Assembly (NCBI GenBank): GCA_002402635.1
Contig: DHGE01000151.1
Coordinates: 1-7,085 of the forward strand
Length of the DNA stretch: 7,085 nucleotides
Source: Deferribacterales bacterium UBA4806
GTDB lineage: Bacteria > Chrysiogenota > Deferribacteres > Deferribacterales > UBA228
Direction of reading: 5' to 3'
Shown here: one piece after another, positions 6,504-7,085 of the stretch
Position numbering within the stretch: the stretch's first letter is position 1
How the letters are laid out: each line of letters starts with the position of its first letter
The notes under the pieces: model-generated
The model's database searches: none
What the model saw: only the letters and a program-made list of their open reading frames with translations
What the model was told of the DNA's origin: nothing
Program-made: the position numbers and the translations under genes

Positions 6504-6526
6504 TTATTTATAATGTAATTTAGTAT
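6498..6526 (+). promoter_or_regulatory. Candidate promoter of the HIT gene and tRNA-Sec
   Basis: TTGCAA (6498-6503) reads the same on both strands and so can also serve as a -35 box to the right. TAGTAT (6521-6526; 4 of 6) follows after 17 nt, with transcription predicted to begin near 6533, 19 nt before the HIT start codon and ahead of its GGAGG site (6542-6546). A consensus TATAAT at 6509-6514 lacks a matching -35 box and is the alternative. Confidence 0.35.
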
Positions 6527-6551
6527 ATAACGAATAAATCTGGAGGAACAT

Positions 6552-6962
6552 ATGGATTGCATCTTTTGTAAAATTATAAACAATGAACTCCCAAGTTGTA
6601 AAATTTATGAAGATGAGGAATTTCTTGCGATATTAGATATTATGCCGATTAATTATGGTCATACCTTAATAATACCAAAAGCCCATTTTAAGCATATCCT
6701 AGATATGCCAGAAAGTTATGCTGAAAATATTTATAAGATTGTAAAAAAACTATCACAAGCAATAAAAGAAGCTTTAAAATGCGATGGCCTCAATATAATA
6801 CAAAATGTAGAAAAAGCTGGTGGCCAAGAGGTATTTCATTCACATTTGCATATAATACCTAGATATTTAGATGATGCCTTTAAATTAAATTTATCTAAAA
6901 AAAGATATGAAAATAATAATGCAATGCAAATTGTAGCAGAAAAAATTTCACAATATCTTTGA
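6552..6962 (+). CDS. HIT-family (HinT-like) nucleotide hydrolase/transferase
   Basis: This 136-residue cytoplasmic protein belongs to the histidine-triad superfamily, whose members cleave nucleoside phosphoramidates or dinucleoside polyphosphates such as AMP-linked compounds. The triad reads HSHLH (H96, H98, H100), with H98 the expected nucleophile. The N-terminal CIFCKI (C3, C6) is the zinc-binding start seen in many bacterial members, and GHTLIIPKAH (36-45) is the conserved core before the triad. Length is normal (110-145). The start is fixed by GGAGG at 6542-6546, 5 nt before the ATG. It diverges from the molybdenum hydroxylase operon and is followed after 10 nt by tRNA-Sec, with no terminator between, so the two may share a transcript. 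It ends in TGA, but the next codons are ATG TAA, so reading TGA as selenocysteine would add only two residues. The cellular substrate is unknown. Confidence 0.95.
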   Translation: MDCIFCKIINNELPSCKIYEDEEFLAILDIMPINYGHTLIIPKAHFKHILDMPESYAENIYKIVKKLSQAIKEALKCDGLNIIQNVEKAGGQEVFHSHLHIIPRYLDDAFKLNLSKKRYENNNAMQIVAEKISQYL

Positions 6963-6972
6963 ATGTAATTAT

Positions 6973-7068
6973 GGGAGAGGTTGTGATGCTGGTGTACACC
7001 GCGGGCTTCAAACCCGTTTGTCCCGAGATTCCTCGGGAGGAAGGTTCGATTCCTTCCCTCTCCCGCCA
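6973..7068 (+). tRNA. selC: tRNA-Sec (anticodon TCA)
   Basis: The selenocysteine tRNA decodes UGA in selenoprotein messages with the help of SelB. All hallmarks are visible. There is an 8-bp acceptor stem (GGGAGAGG 6973-6980 with CCTCTCCC 7057-7064) and a 5-bp T stem (7040-7044 with 7052-7056) around TTCGATT, giving the bacterial 8+5 pattern. The anticodon loop is CTTCAAA, with TCA at 7008-7010. A long variable arm has a 7-bp stem (7021-7027 with 7032-7038). The discriminator is G at 7065 and CCA is encoded (7066-7068). In the D arm, TGATG (6984-6988) can pair with CACCG (6997-7001) with a T-G wobble and one A-C mismatch; the exact register is uncertain. It begins 10 nt after the HIT stop codon. 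Its presence implies that selA, selB and selD exist elsewhere in the genome. Confidence 0.97.
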
Positions 7069-7085
7069 GAATACACAATGTTATA

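Noticed and set aside
6960..6968. TGA at the end of the HIT gene as a selenocysteine codon
   Set aside because: Read-through would add only Sec and Met before TAA. No SECIS-like hairpin is needed or apparent, and the protein is already full length.
6836..7078. Minus-strand open frame of 80 codons
   Set aside because: It covers the HIT C-terminus and the whole tRNA-Sec on the opposite strand, so it is a shadow of both.
1..7085. CRISPR array, insertion sequence, integrase or phage genes
   Set aside because: No regularly spaced repeats, no transposase or integrase motifs and no terminal repeats were seen; the window is compact metabolic coding sequence.

Overview
The window looks like chromosomal DNA from an anaerobic, low-GC Firmicute, most likely a member of the Clostridia. 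The base composition is strongly AT-rich, codons end mostly in A/T, and the clear ribosome sites are GGAGG-type. A complete selenocysteine tRNA shows that the organism probably makes selenoproteins. Species cannot be told from the sequence.

Layout from left to right. (1) A minus-strand gene runs off the left edge (start codon at 1334-1336). It encodes a membrane-anchored protein that looks like the DUF945/YdgA family, and it is easy to overlook because its stop lies outside the window. (2) Divergent from it, a plus-strand D-2-hydroxyacid dehydrogenase (1455-2432) ends tail-to-tail with the next gene, with a 4-nt overlap. (3) A compact minus-strand operon fills 6463 down to 2429. In transcription order it holds an SDT1-like HAD nucleotidase, a [2Fe-2S] subunit, a molybdopterin-binding catalytic subunit with a twin-arginine leader, and an XdhC-type cofactor-insertion factor. 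The gaps or overlaps are 18 nt, 2 nt and -14 nt. (4) A short divergent promoter region (6464-6551) leads to a plus-strand HIT-family protein. The tRNA-Sec follows 10 nt after its stop. The last 17 bases (7069-7085) hold nothing I can name. No stretch longer than 120 bases lacks a gene.

How the genes fit together. The two enzyme subunits form a molybdenum hydroxylase of the isoquinoline 1-oxidoreductase (IorAB) type, not a classic three-part xanthine dehydrogenase, because no FAD subunit is present. XdhC would load the sulfurated molybdenum cofactor before the enzyme folds or is exported. The HAD protein resembles pyrimidine-nucleotide phosphatases. Its place at the head of the operon suggests a link to nucleotide or cofactor turnover, but that is inference. 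The substrate and electron acceptor cannot be read from sequence.

The most unusual points are a Tat-type leader on a molybdenum hydroxylase in a probable clostridium, an altered active-site glycine loop in that enzyme, a perfect GC-rich hairpin that exactly covers seven codons of xdhC and is shaped like a terminator for antisense transcription, and two genes without ribosome sites whose predicted promoters place the transcript start almost on the start codon.
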